NCBI GenBank assembly: GCA_022825825.1 | Contig: JAJDWA010000062.1 | Location: 62,001 to 126,000 of the forward strand | Reading direction: 5' to 3' | From: Candidatus Poribacteria bacterium | GTDB taxonomy: Bacteria > Poribacteria > WGA-4E > WGA-3G | Length of the DNA: 64,000 bases | Part shown: in pieces, positions 25,377-33,405 of the stretch | How the letters are laid out: each line of letters starts with the position of its first letter | Numbering within the stretch: position 1 is the stretch's first letter | Notes under the pieces: model-generated | What the model was told of the DNA's origin: nothing | Database searches by the model: none | What the model saw: only the letters and a program-made list of their open reading frames with translations | Translations under genes and position numbers: made by a program

Positions 25377-26765
25377 TTGGACTGGAGATCAGCTTTGTTT
25401 GGAAAGACACAACACATTCATATAATTGGTATAGGTGGAGCAGGGCTGAGCGGAATTGCAGAGGTTCTTCTTGATCTGGATTTTAACGTCACAGGTTCGG
25501 ACATAAAAAAAACAGCGACTACAGAACATCTGAAGTCATGTGGTGCGAAAATTTGGTACGGTCATGCATCCTCACATGTTGATGGAGCAGACGTAGTGGT
25601 CATGTCCCCTGCCATTCCAGAGGACAATTCAGAACTACAAGCAGCGATGCTTTCCAAAATCCCCATCATTCGGGGAGCAGAAATGTTGAACGAAATTACA
25701 CGCATGCGGTATAGTATAGCTGTTAGTGGCACCCATGGAAAAACAACAACAACAGCAATGACCGCTGCTGTTTTGACAACACTTGACCCAACGGTCGTTG
25801 TCGGCGGCAAATTAGTCAATGGTAGTAACGCACGCAGTGGACACGGTGATGTTATGGTAATAGAAGCGGATGAAGCGTATGGCTCAATCGAAATGTTTTA
25901 TCCGACTATTGCTGTTGTCACCTCTGTCGATGCTGATCACCTGGACTATTACGATAACGTAGCAGAAATTGGAAGAACGTTTCTAACTTTTATTAATAAA
26001 GTTCCCTTTTATGGAACTGCCGTTTTATGTCTTGACCAAGAAAATATCCAAAAGCTGATTCCGGAAGTAGAAAAGAAATTCGTGACTTATGGGCTTGATA
26101 CACGCGCAGACTTGATTGCTGAGAATATTAAAATTGACGGGCCCACTTCCCACTATCAAGTTAGAAATCAGGGCGAAGTGTGTGGCAGCGTGCATCTCAA
26201 GATGCCGGGACGACACAACATTTCAAACTCATTAGCTGCAATAGCAGTAGGGTTTGAATTAGAAATTCCGTTTGACAAAATTCAGAACGCGCTTGAATCA
26301 TTTGAAGGTGTACACCGTCGGTTTGAAGTGTTGGGGAACGTTGATGATATAGTTGTAGTTGACGATTACGCACATAACCCTGCTAAATTAATGGCAGCGC
26401 TCCGGGGTGCCAGAGAAGGTTACAATCGACGAATTGTGGCTGTTTTTCAACCGCATCGATATGCACGTGTTCGAGACCTCGCTGACGAGTTTTCTCGATC
26501 TTTTTATCAAGCAGATGTTTTGATTGTTACCTCAATCTATGGAGCAGGCGAAGAACCGATAGAGAATGTAACTGGTGAAAACTTAGCCAATGCAATAGAA
26601 GCGCATGGACATCCGAATGTAATTTATTTATCTGATATGAATGAGGTGGTAGACCATCTCATAAAGATTACGCGCCCGAATGATTTGGTTATCACGCTCG
26701 GTGCAGGTGATATAGTGAATGTCGGACATGAATTTTTAAGTACACACTCATCCGAGATGGGTTGA
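25377..26765 (+). CDS. murC: UDP-MurNAc--L-Ala ligase MurC
   Basis: MurC adds the first stem residue, L-alanine, to UDP-MurNAc. It has the N-terminal IIGIGGAGLSGIAEVL, ATP loop SGTHGKTTTTAMTA, DADHLDYYDN, GRHNISNSLAAI, VDDYAHNPAK and VFQPHRYARVRDL, all canonical. Length 462 is normal. The start codon is TTG at 25377. The following gene, ftsQ, begins seven bases after its stop; the murB or ddl genes that often lie between them are not there. Confidence 0.97.
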   Translation: MDWRSALFGKTQHIHIIGIGGAGLSGIAEVLLDLDFNVTGSDIKKTATTEHLKSCGAKIWYGHASSHVDGADVVVMSPAIPEDNSELQAAMLSKIPIIRGAEMLNEITRMRYSIAVSGTHGKTTTTAMTAAVLTTLDPTVVVGGKLVNGSNARSGHGDVMVIEADEAYGSIEMFYPTIAVVTSVDADHLDYYDNVAEIGRTFLTFINKVPFYGTAVLCLDQENIQKLIPEVEKKFVTYGLDTRADLIAENIKIDGPTSHYQVRNQGEVCGSVHLKMPGRHNISNSLAAIAVGFELEIPFDKIQNALESFEGVHRRFEVLGNVDDIVVVDDYAHNPAKLMAALRGAREGYNRRIVAVFQPHRYARVRDLADEFSRSFYQADVLIVTSIYGAGEEPIENVTGENLANAIEAHGHPNVIYLSDMNEVVDHLIKITRPNDLVITLGAGDIVNVGHEFLSTHSSEMG

Positions 26766-26772
26766 AGGACAG

Positions 26773-27717
26773 ATGAGACGCAAGCGAAAAAAAGATGGTC
26801 CCTCCCATCGAATTTTTAAACCAAGACAGATTCGCACACCGAAATATCGTGCACGGAGGATAATTATATTAGGAACTTTGCTCATCACTTTGCTGTTTTT
26901 AGCGAAACTTCTCCTCGGATTATTTGATTTTGAACGCGTCCAGGTTTCGATTGCACTTTTCGGTAATTCACACTATACAGAAGGGCAAATTTACGATGTT
27001 TTAGGTGAAAATCTTGATAATATCGTCACAGATTCTGAAGCACAAACTGCTGCGTACCTGAAGGAAAATATGAGTTACATTGAAGAGGCTCATGTTTCCA
27101 GAAGTTTCGTAAAACGTCAATTAACTATTGAAATTACTGAACGGAAACCGTATGCAAGAGTAAACCATATCTTATTAAAGCATGCAAAATCAGAAAGCAC
27201 ACTTCAAAAAGTAGCAAGAAGGAAAAAATCGAATGCCTTTTTTTTGATAGATGAAGCCGGTTATGTGTTAGAATCTATAACACCGGAAAAATATAACGAT
27301 ATGATACTCATTATAGATGAAGGAATACAAGTGCCTGAGATTGGTAAACAGATCAGAACAGGAACAACGCAGCTTGGTATTGGCATCCTAAAGTTAGCAA
27401 GGTCGCGAGAACCCGAACTATCAAAATATCTGAAAACCGTTGACGCGCGAGTTTCGCAACAAATAGAAATAGACATAGGAAATTTACCGATGCCAGTGTG
27501 GATTGCGGCAGATTCGATTGAAAGAGGGTTACATCATATCGGAATATTTGTAAAACAAAAAGGTCTCCTTACCCTTCAAAGAGAAATACAAATGTCAAAA
27601 GCAAATACATTTATGAAAACACGTGCAGGCAATAAGGAAAACCTCTTGCCAGAAAAATATACATATTTAGATGCACGGTACGAAGATACACTTTATTTAA
27701 GAGGTGAAAGTAAATAG
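26773..27717 (+). CDS. ftsQ: Cell division protein FtsQ/DivIB
   Basis: FtsQ is a bitopic protein that scaffolds FtsL/FtsB at the septum. The first 35 residues are strongly basic and cytoplasmic, then one membrane helix (IIILGTLLITLLFLAKLLLG), then a POTRA domain (about 57-130) ending in the family-typical VSRSFVKRQLTIEITERKPYA, and a beta domain with FFLIDEAGYVLES. The 314-residue length is usual. It ends with a Lys/Glu-rich segment. The stop codon is directly followed by the ftsA start. Sequence conservation is low in this family, but topology and location agree. Confidence 0.9.
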   Translation: MRRKRKKDGPSHRIFKPRQIRTPKYRARRIIILGTLLITLLFLAKLLLGLFDFERVQVSIALFGNSHYTEGQIYDVLGENLDNIVTDSEAQTAAYLKENMSYIEEAHVSRSFVKRQLTIEITERKPYARVNHILLKHAKSESTLQKVARRKKSNAFFLIDEAGYVLESITPEKYNDMILIIDEGIQVPEIGKQIRTGTTQLGIGILKLARSREPELSKYLKTVDARVSQQIEIDIGNLPMPVWIAADSIERGLHHIGIFVKQKGLLTLQREIQMSKANTFMKTRAGNKENLLPEKYTYLDARYEDTLYLRGESK

Positions 27718-28953
27718 ATGGCAAAAGGAACCATTATCACTGGATTGGATATTGGCTCAAGCAAAATCTCGGTTGTCGTATGCCACACCCTACCGAGTTT
27801 GGATGGGCAGATGGAGATCATAGGTGTTGGCAGTGCAAACTCAAAGGGTTTACGGAGAGGCGTTGTCGTTGATATTAATCTGACGGCAGAAGCAATTCGA
27901 GAGGCGATTTCCGAAGCAGAACTTATGGCGGGTGTAAACATAGAGTCAGTATGTTTAGGCGTTTCCGGTGAACATGTTGTTGGTCAAACATCACGTGGTG
28001 TAGTAACTGTAAAAAATCCTGCACAGATCACGAAGGATGATGTCGACAGAGCAGTACAGTCTGCAAGGTCAATTGCTGCTATCCCTGAAGGGCAAGACGT
28101 TTTACATGTGATTGAGCAAAACTTTGTTATTGACATGCACAACCGGATCAAGGAACCGGTTGGAATGTCGGGATCTCGTTTGGAAGCAAATGCCTATATA
28201 ATTTCTGGAAACTCGAGTGGGATTCAAAGTTTGTTGAATAGCGTAGAAAGTGCGGAAGTTCCGAGCGTAGAAACAATTGCTGTTGCCCCAGTTGCATCAG
28301 CAAAATCTGTCCTCCAGAGAGATGAACGGGAAGTAGGAATAGCGCTTGCTGATATTGGGGACCAAACGACAGAAATCATAGTCTATAAGGAGGATGCTAT
28401 TGAACACATAGTCGTATTTCCTGTTGGGGGCCAACATGTAACAAACGACATCGCCCAATACTTGAAAGTAACGCTGCCCATGGCAGAAGAACTGAAACTT
28501 CACCGGGGATGTGCATGGACAGAGTGGGTGCCAGAAGACGATACTAATCCAATTCCGATTACAACAGGTTCAACACCGCCAAAGTTTATCAGTCGTTATG
28601 AATTAACACAGATCATTGAATATCGGATGGTCCAAATACTTGAGGGAATAGCCAACGAACTCGGAGATATACAACTCCCCGGCGGACTCGTGCTGACAGG
28701 TGGAACAGCGCTCATGGATGGTTTAACAGAACTCGCTGAGCAGATATTACAACTTCGTGTTCAAGTGGGTTATCCTATGGAACTAAAGGGTTTAACAGAC
28801 CGAATAAATTATCCGATGTATGCCACGAGTTTAGGATTAGCAATGTACGGTGAATCCTTAAGGCGTGAAGAAAAACAGGCGCAAGCATTAAGGCGGGGTT
28901 CGGGACCAATTGGAGGGCTTTTTCGTCATATAAAAGAATGGTTTGGCTATTAG
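27718..28953 (+). CDS. ftsA: Cell division actin-like protein FtsA
   Basis: FtsA tethers FtsZ to the membrane and recruits later division proteins. The phosphate-1 loop GLDIGSSKISVVV, the 1C domain following residue 85, the phosphate-2 region ALADIGDQTTEIIVY and the adenosine motif GLVLTGGTALMDGL are visible. The last residues, GGLFRHIKEWFGY, form the amphipathic membrane-targeting helix. Length 411 is normal. The ATG follows the ftsQ stop with no gap. A 270-bp gap follows before ftsZ. Confidence 0.97.
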   Translation: MAKGTIITGLDIGSSKISVVVCHTLPSLDGQMEIIGVGSANSKGLRRGVVVDINLTAEAIREAISEAELMAGVNIESVCLGVSGEHVVGQTSRGVVTVKNPAQITKDDVDRAVQSARSIAAIPEGQDVLHVIEQNFVIDMHNRIKEPVGMSGSRLEANAYIISGNSSGIQSLLNSVESAEVPSVETIAVAPVASAKSVLQRDEREVGIALADIGDQTTEIIVYKEDAIEHIVVFPVGGQHVTNDIAQYLKVTLPMAEELKLHRGCAWTEWVPEDDTNPIPITTGSTPPKFISRYELTQIIEYRMVQILEGIANELGDIQLPGGLVLTGGTALMDGLTELAEQILQLRVQVGYPMELKGLTDRINYPMYATSLGLAMYGESLRREEKQAQALRRGSGPIGGLFRHIKEWFGY

Positions 28954-28987
28954 GTTTAGAAACCCATTGGGACAACAATTCATTGTA

Positions 28988-29016
28988 TTGATTTAATTTT
29001 GGATTATTTGTATAAT
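28988..29016 (+). promoter_or_regulatory. Sigma-70-type promoter for ftsZ
   Basis: TTGATT (28988-28993) and a perfect TATAAT (29011-29016) are 17 bp apart. A start near 29023 would give a leader of about 200 nt before the ftsZ ATG at 29224, so ftsZ can be expressed independently of the genes upstream. A second TATAAT at 29027-29032 has no good -35 partner. Confidence 0.6.
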
Positions 29017-29082
29017 TTAGATATAGTATAATTTCTAATTTCAGTGAATAATGCATCACGTGTATTAAAATTGTATTGGCGT

Positions 29083-29153
29083 AGCACTTAACTGTGTAAA
29101 GTGCTTATCCAGAAGGAGGAATTAGGTTGCCGTTGGTTAGACAACGTTCATAA
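29083..29153 (+). promoter_or_regulatory. ftsZ leader: hairpin and possible mini-ORF
   Basis: AGCACTT (29083-29089) pairs with AAGTGCT (29099-29105). Eight bases later a strong SD, AGGAGGA (29114-29120), stands six bases before a TTG at 29127 that opens an eight-codon frame (M-P-L-V-R-Q-R-S) ending at 29153. The SD is better than the one in front of ftsZ itself. A leader peptide or a decoy ribosome site is possible; neither is shown. Confidence 0.35.
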
Positions 29154-29223
29154 CAAAATCAAGGGGAATTATAATGCTACGGAGGCACCGAAGGATGTCA
29201 TCCAAAGGTGACTGAAATAAATA

Positions 29224-30555
29224 ATGATAGATTTTGAACAAGAAGAATTTGAAAAAGCGAGTGCAAAAATCAAGGTTATCGGTGTAGGTGGAGCAGGCGG
29301 AAACGCCGTCAGGCGTATGATCGAAGCAGGACTTACCGGTATTGAGTTTTATGCTGTTAATACGGACGCACAAGCACTCAGTTCATGCCATGGCGCCGAA
29401 AAAGTTCAGATTGGAATGAGCACAACTAATGGTTTAGGTGCAGGAGCCAATCCGGAAATAGGGAGAAAGGCAGCTGAGGAAGACCGAGAATATTTACAAG
29501 AAATTGTTGATTCTGCCAACATGGTTTTTGTCGCAGCCGGAATGGGGGGCGGCACAGGTACAGGTGCAGCCCCAATTATCGCAGGGCTTGCGAAAGAAAA
29601 AGGGGCTCTAACAGTTGGAGTGGTAACACGACCGTTTGATTTTGAAGGAAGACATCGCGCAGAAAAGGCTGAACTGGGGCTGGGTGAACTACGCGGCAGT
29701 GCCGACTCAGTTATTGTTGTCCCTAATCAACGGCTTATCGACACACTTAACAGAACACTTCCGATCCCGGAAGCATTTAAGGCTGGCGATGAGATATTAT
29801 TACATGGTGTTCAGAGCATCTCCGATATTATAACCGAAACAGGTGAGATTAATGTTGACTTTGCCGATGTGGAAACAGTTATGCGAGATGCCGGTACAGC
29901 CTTGATGGGTATGGGGAAAGCAACTGGAGATAATCGTGCGCAAGTTGCAGCATCACAAGCCATCTCCTCACCGCTACTTGAAGAAACCAGCATTTCAGGT
30001 GCTGTTGGGATGATTGTTAATATTACCTCTCCCCCAAATTTTACGATGCACGAATTGGACGAAACCATGAAAGTTATTAGGGATGTTTCCGATGATGCCC
30101 AACCGATTTTCGGGTTAGTCTATAAAGATGAATTGGAACTTAGCGATGAAGTGTTGGTCACCGTAATTGCCACGGGCTTTGACCCACCTGCAGATTCATC
30201 TTATACATCGACCCAAGGTGGCAGGTTTAATCCACAAGGAGGACAACCCAACCCGATGCTACAAGGAAGCCGGGTTCGGAGTACTGAATCTGGCATGCAA
30301 GGGCGGACTCAACCAGCCAGCCAGCGTCCTCCTTGGGACAAGCAGTCACAAAGGAGAGGGAACGAGAAAACTACCAGCTCTACAACGCCACCTCCTGAGA
30401 ATCGGCAAAGTCCCTCACCTCAGCAGGCAGAACGAGAAAAACCTGAAGAAAATGGGAACGAAACTAATGGCGAACAAAATCAAGACCGTGAAAAACAGTG
30501 GGATATCCCTGCATTCCTTCGAGTTCAACAAAAAAGGGATAAACGCAAAAACTAA
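29224..30555 (+). CDS. ftsZ: Cell division GTPase FtsZ
   Basis: FtsZ is the tubulin-like GTPase that forms the division ring. It has KVIGVGGAGGNAVRRM, AVNTDAQAL, the tubulin signature AGMGGGTGTGAAP (105-117), and the T7-loop region FADVETVM. The globular core ends near residue 320. A Gln/Pro/Ser/Glu-rich linker of about 105 residues leads to a C-terminal peptide WDIPAFLRVQQKRDKRKN, the binding site for FtsA and other partners, followed by a basic tail. The SD is weak (AAAGGTGA, about 14 bases from the ATG), and the gene has its own promoter candidate upstream. Confidence 0.97.
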   Translation: MIDFEQEEFEKASAKIKVIGVGGAGGNAVRRMIEAGLTGIEFYAVNTDAQALSSCHGAEKVQIGMSTTNGLGAGANPEIGRKAAEEDREYLQEIVDSANMVFVAAGMGGGTGTGAAPIIAGLAKEKGALTVGVVTRPFDFEGRHRAEKAELGLGELRGSADSVIVVPNQRLIDTLNRTLPIPEAFKAGDEILLHGVQSISDIITETGEINVDFADVETVMRDAGTALMGMGKATGDNRAQVAASQAISSPLLEETSISGAVGMIVNITSPPNFTMHELDETMKVIRDVSDDAQPIFGLVYKDELELSDEVLVTVIATGFDPPADSSYTSTQGGRFNPQGGQPNPMLQGSRVRSTESGMQGRTQPASQRPPWDKQSQRRGNEKTTSSTTPPPENRQSPSPQQAEREKPEENGNETNGEQNQDREKQWDIPAFLRVQQKRDKRKN

Positions 30556-30606
30556 TTCTTCAACATTTTATTTTTCCAAATACACGCGAAATAAAGAGGG
30601 ATTGAA

Positions 30607-32349
30607 TTGGATTTACGCAAGCATACGCAGCAGCTGCTAAAAACAGAAAAGTACGCGTTGTCAAATCAAAACAAATATAGCCGGTTCAGAAAATCAAACA
30701 GATTCGCGCTGGTTTATCCAAGCACGTATCAACTCGGTATGTCGAGTCTGGGCGTTCAGGTGATTCATGCCACTTTGAACAGTCGTCCGGATACTGCTTG
30801 TGAACGCGTCTTTATACCGGAACCTCGATATGTGCAGGAACTCATAAAGAAGAAGATGCCCCTCTTCTCTTTAGAGACGCAAAGTGCACTCCACACTTTC
30901 GATATTGTAGGATTCTCTGTCTCGTTTGAATCTGATTATATTAATATCCCACGAGCATTGGAATTAGGTAATATCCCGCAGCTGAGTGAGGAACGCTCAG
31001 AATGGGATCCGCTTGTTATCGCAGGTGGAATTAATATTTCCTATAACCCCGAACCGTTGGCTGATTTCATTGATGTCTTTGTTGTAGGTGAGGCAGAATT
31101 GATAATCCATCAACTGATGGATAAATTCCACGAATGGAAGATGTCAAATGCCTCTAAAGCAGACCTATTGCAATCACTCGGTACAGAACCTGGACTGTAT
31201 GTGCCAAGTTTTTACGATGTTACATACCACTCAGACGGGAAGGTTGAACAGGTTACCCCGAAGCAAGAGGCACCTGATAAAATTCGCTCCGTAGCAGTGC
31301 CTGACCTGAATAGTGTGGAAACCTGCACACAAATTCATACTCCCAATACAGAGTTCTCGAATGCACATTTGATTGAAATAGTACGTGGATGTGGCAGGCA
31401 GTGTCGCTTCTGCGTGGCAGATTACGCGAGGCGATGGCCGAGACACCGTTCCGTCCAAAATACACTTGCACTTGCAGAGAAGGCGAGAGGTATTACCGAT
31501 AGGATTGGGTTAGTAGGTGCATCTATCTCTGACCACCCTGAAATAAATGAAATCGCAACAGGTTTAGTTGACAGAGGATTCCGTATCTCATGTGCATCAC
31601 TCCGCGCAGAAACAGTAGAAGCCCCGCTCCTTAATGCGCTTGCTGATAGCGATCAAGGCACAATTACCATCGCACCCGAAGTGGCGACTGAAGAACTTCA
31701 AAAGGTCGTAAATAAAGCAATTCCCCGAGAACGACTCTACTATGTTTTTGAAGAGGCATTAAAACGCGATATTCTTAACCTCCGTCTATATTTCCTCATC
31801 GGTGTGCCTCAGGAAACCCCTGCAGATGTGACAGCGATTGCAGAAATGGCGAAAGAGATGCGCACCATTTTGCTGCCACATGCCAAACGGACAGGAAAAA
31901 TAGGGCGTATCAGTTTTACGATTTCGCCAATGGTACCAAAACCGCATACCCCGTTTCAATGGGTTGCAATGGAACCGCCAAAGACTATCGCCAAAAAACT
32001 TGACTATCTGAAGCGGGAGATTAACAGTCTCGGCAGTATAAAGGTATCATCTGCCAGTGCGCGCATGGCACACCAAGAAGCAGTTTTTGCACGTGGCGAT
32101 CGCCGACTTGGTAAGGTTATATTAGAACTTGCACAAGGGACATCGTGGAACAACGCTTTCCGAAAACATGGATTAGCCCCCGATTTTTATGCGCTGCGTC
32201 AACGTGAATTTAACGAAATTAACCCATGGGACCATCTTGACCTAAACGTAAAACCGCAATTTCTTCAACTTGAACACAACAAGCACGAAAAAGGCTTTAT
32301 GACAAGCGAATGTGATACCACAGTGTGCAAAAAGTGTGGTGCTTGCTAA
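30607..32349 (+). CDS. Radical SAM protein of unknown function (B12-binding-domain type)
   Basis: This 580-residue protein resembles the uncharacterised radical SAM family defined by TIGR03960, often fused to a DUF2344 domain; here the fusion is missing. The N-terminal part has FALVYPSTYQLGMSSLGVQV and a Rossmann-like region (FDIVGFSVSFESDYINI, VAGGIN-type IAGGINISYNPEP) as in B12-binding radical SAM enzymes. The cluster motif is RGCGRQCRFCVADY (CX3CX2C). A second cysteine group, CDTTVCKKCGAC, ends the protein and may hold another metal site. The start is TTG at 30607, 51 bp after ftsZ. The substrate is unknown; I would not assign a pathway from position alone. Confidence 0.8.
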   Translation: MDLRKHTQQLLKTEKYALSNQNKYSRFRKSNRFALVYPSTYQLGMSSLGVQVIHATLNSRPDTACERVFIPEPRYVQELIKKKMPLFSLETQSALHTFDIVGFSVSFESDYINIPRALELGNIPQLSEERSEWDPLVIAGGINISYNPEPLADFIDVFVVGEAELIIHQLMDKFHEWKMSNASKADLLQSLGTEPGLYVPSFYDVTYHSDGKVEQVTPKQEAPDKIRSVAVPDLNSVETCTQIHTPNTEFSNAHLIEIVRGCGRQCRFCVADYARRWPRHRSVQNTLALAEKARGITDRIGLVGASISDHPEINEIATGLVDRGFRISCASLRAETVEAPLLNALADSDQGTITIAPEVATEELQKVVNKAIPRERLYYVFEEALKRDILNLRLYFLIGVPQETPADVTAIAEMAKEMRTILLPHAKRTGKIGRISFTISPMVPKPHTPFQWVAMEPPKTIAKKLDYLKREINSLGSIKVSSASARMAHQEAVFARGDRRLGKVILELAQGTSWNNAFRKHGLAPDFYALRQREFNEINPWDHLDLNVKPQFLQLEHNKHEKGFMTSECDTTVCKKCGAC

Positions 32350-32424
32350 ATAATTTTCTGTGTTCAAAAATTTTGGAAATACCTATTAAAAAGAATAATA
32401 TAACCTGTTAAGGAGGATACAGTT

Positions 32425-33204
32425 GTGCGCAAATTAATACGATTTACAACGGGATTTGTTTCAATATTAATGCTTTTCATCGTTATTTCACCATCGGACG
32501 CAGCTTTGGACGATAAATCGCTTGTGTTATACCTCTCCTTTGACGAAGGTAATGGCGATACTGCCAAGGATAGTTCTCAATATGGACATGATGGCGAACT
32601 TTTCAAAAGTCCTTCATGGGTTGATGGGCAATTCGGTGGTAAGGCCCTTGAGTTTGATGGCACAAAAGGGCAGTATGTCATGGTACCTATCAACGACACT
32701 TTACAACTCAGAGAACAGTTTACCATAGCATTTTGGGTCAAACGTGGAAATCAACAAATTCGGGCATGGAACTATATGGTTTCTGCTGGTTCACTTGTCT
32801 GGGCAACTATTTTTAATAACGACAATAAAAAAACTTATCTCTATTCCAAAGATCCAGGCTGGTCTCCAGAAGCTATTTCTGATGTAGAGCAACCCGAAGA
32901 TTGGGTGCATATTACTGTAACACATGACCCTAAATCTGAGTCAGCCATTTACTATGATGGTGATAAAGTCGGTTCTGATAATAAACCAGCCCAAATCATC
33001 GAGATTGACGGTTCCATTATGGTCGGTGCAAGGCATCCTGGTGACGAATTTTTCACTGGTGTAATTGACGAGGTGTATCTCTTTAATAGAGTGCTTACCG
33101 AAGGTGAGATGAATACAATTATTGTTGGTGATTTTGCGCCGGTAGAACCCGCGGAGAAACTCGCTACGACGTGGGGCGTTATTAAGGCAAACCGTCGTCG
33201 ATAA
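32425..33204 (+). CDS. Secreted LamG/concanavalin A-like protein with C-terminal TTWG motif
   Basis: A signal peptide (MRKLIRFTTGFVSILMLF, cleavage around SPSDAA) precedes a single LamG-type jelly roll of about 200 residues: LYLSFDEGNGDTAKDSSQYG, LEFDGTKGQYVMVP, FTIAFWVKRG, WVHITVTHDP and FTGVIDEVYLFNRVLTEGEM. The last 20 residues, including EKLATTWGVIKANRRR, are separated from the domain by a short linker and match the end of the protein at 38466. The start is GTG at 32425 with AAGGAGGA eight bases upstream. A terminator follows. The ligand is probably a carbohydrate or protein surface, but this is not determinable. Confidence 0.85.
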   Translation: MRKLIRFTTGFVSILMLFIVISPSDAALDDKSLVLYLSFDEGNGDTAKDSSQYGHDGELFKSPSWVDGQFGGKALEFDGTKGQYVMVPINDTLQLREQFTIAFWVKRGNQQIRAWNYMVSAGSLVWATIFNNDNKKTYLYSKDPGWSPEAISDVEQPEDWVHITVTHDPKSESAIYYDGDKVGSDNKPAQIIEIDGSIMVGARHPGDEFFTGVIDEVYLFNRVLTEGEMNTIIVGDFAPVEPAEKLATTWGVIKANRRR

Positions 33205-33220
33205 ATATAATTTTTTACAA

Positions 33221-33250
33221 GGGCAGAGGGTAACTCTGCCCTATTTTAGT
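33221..33250 (+). terminator. Intrinsic terminator after the LamG gene
   Basis: GGGCAGAG-ggta-ACTCTGCCC forms an eight-to-nine-bp GC-rich stem, 16 bases after the stop codon, followed by TATTTTAGTTAATTTTT. Confidence 0.8.
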
Positions 33251-33301
33251 TAATTTTTCAGAATATCAGGACGAACGCAACATATTCAAAAGGCCTACTG
33301 A

Positions 33302-33366
33302 TAAGGAAGGGGTTGGGGGGTAAAAAGTCGTTATTTCAGTGATTTACCCCCCTAACCCCTTTTATC
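33302..33366. repeat. Long GC-rich palindrome
   Basis: AAGGGGTTGGGGGGTAAA (33307-33324) is complementary, with one bulge, to TTTACCCCCCTAACCCCTT (33343-33361); ATAAGG and TTTTAT extend the stem. The loop is about 18 bases. It lies between the LamG terminator and the WD40-dockerin gene. CCCCCTAACCCCTTTTATCA-type palindromes are common dispersed repeats in other bacteria, so I treat it as a repeat; it could also act on transcription. Confidence 0.6.
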
Positions 33367-33405
33367 AAGGGGAATACGTAAGTCCTAAATAAATAGGAGT
33401 GTTTG

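Noticed and set aside
29027..29032. Second TATAAT upstream of ftsZ
   Set aside because: No acceptable -35 hexamer at 16-18 bp; the upstream hexamer pair at 28988/29011 is better.
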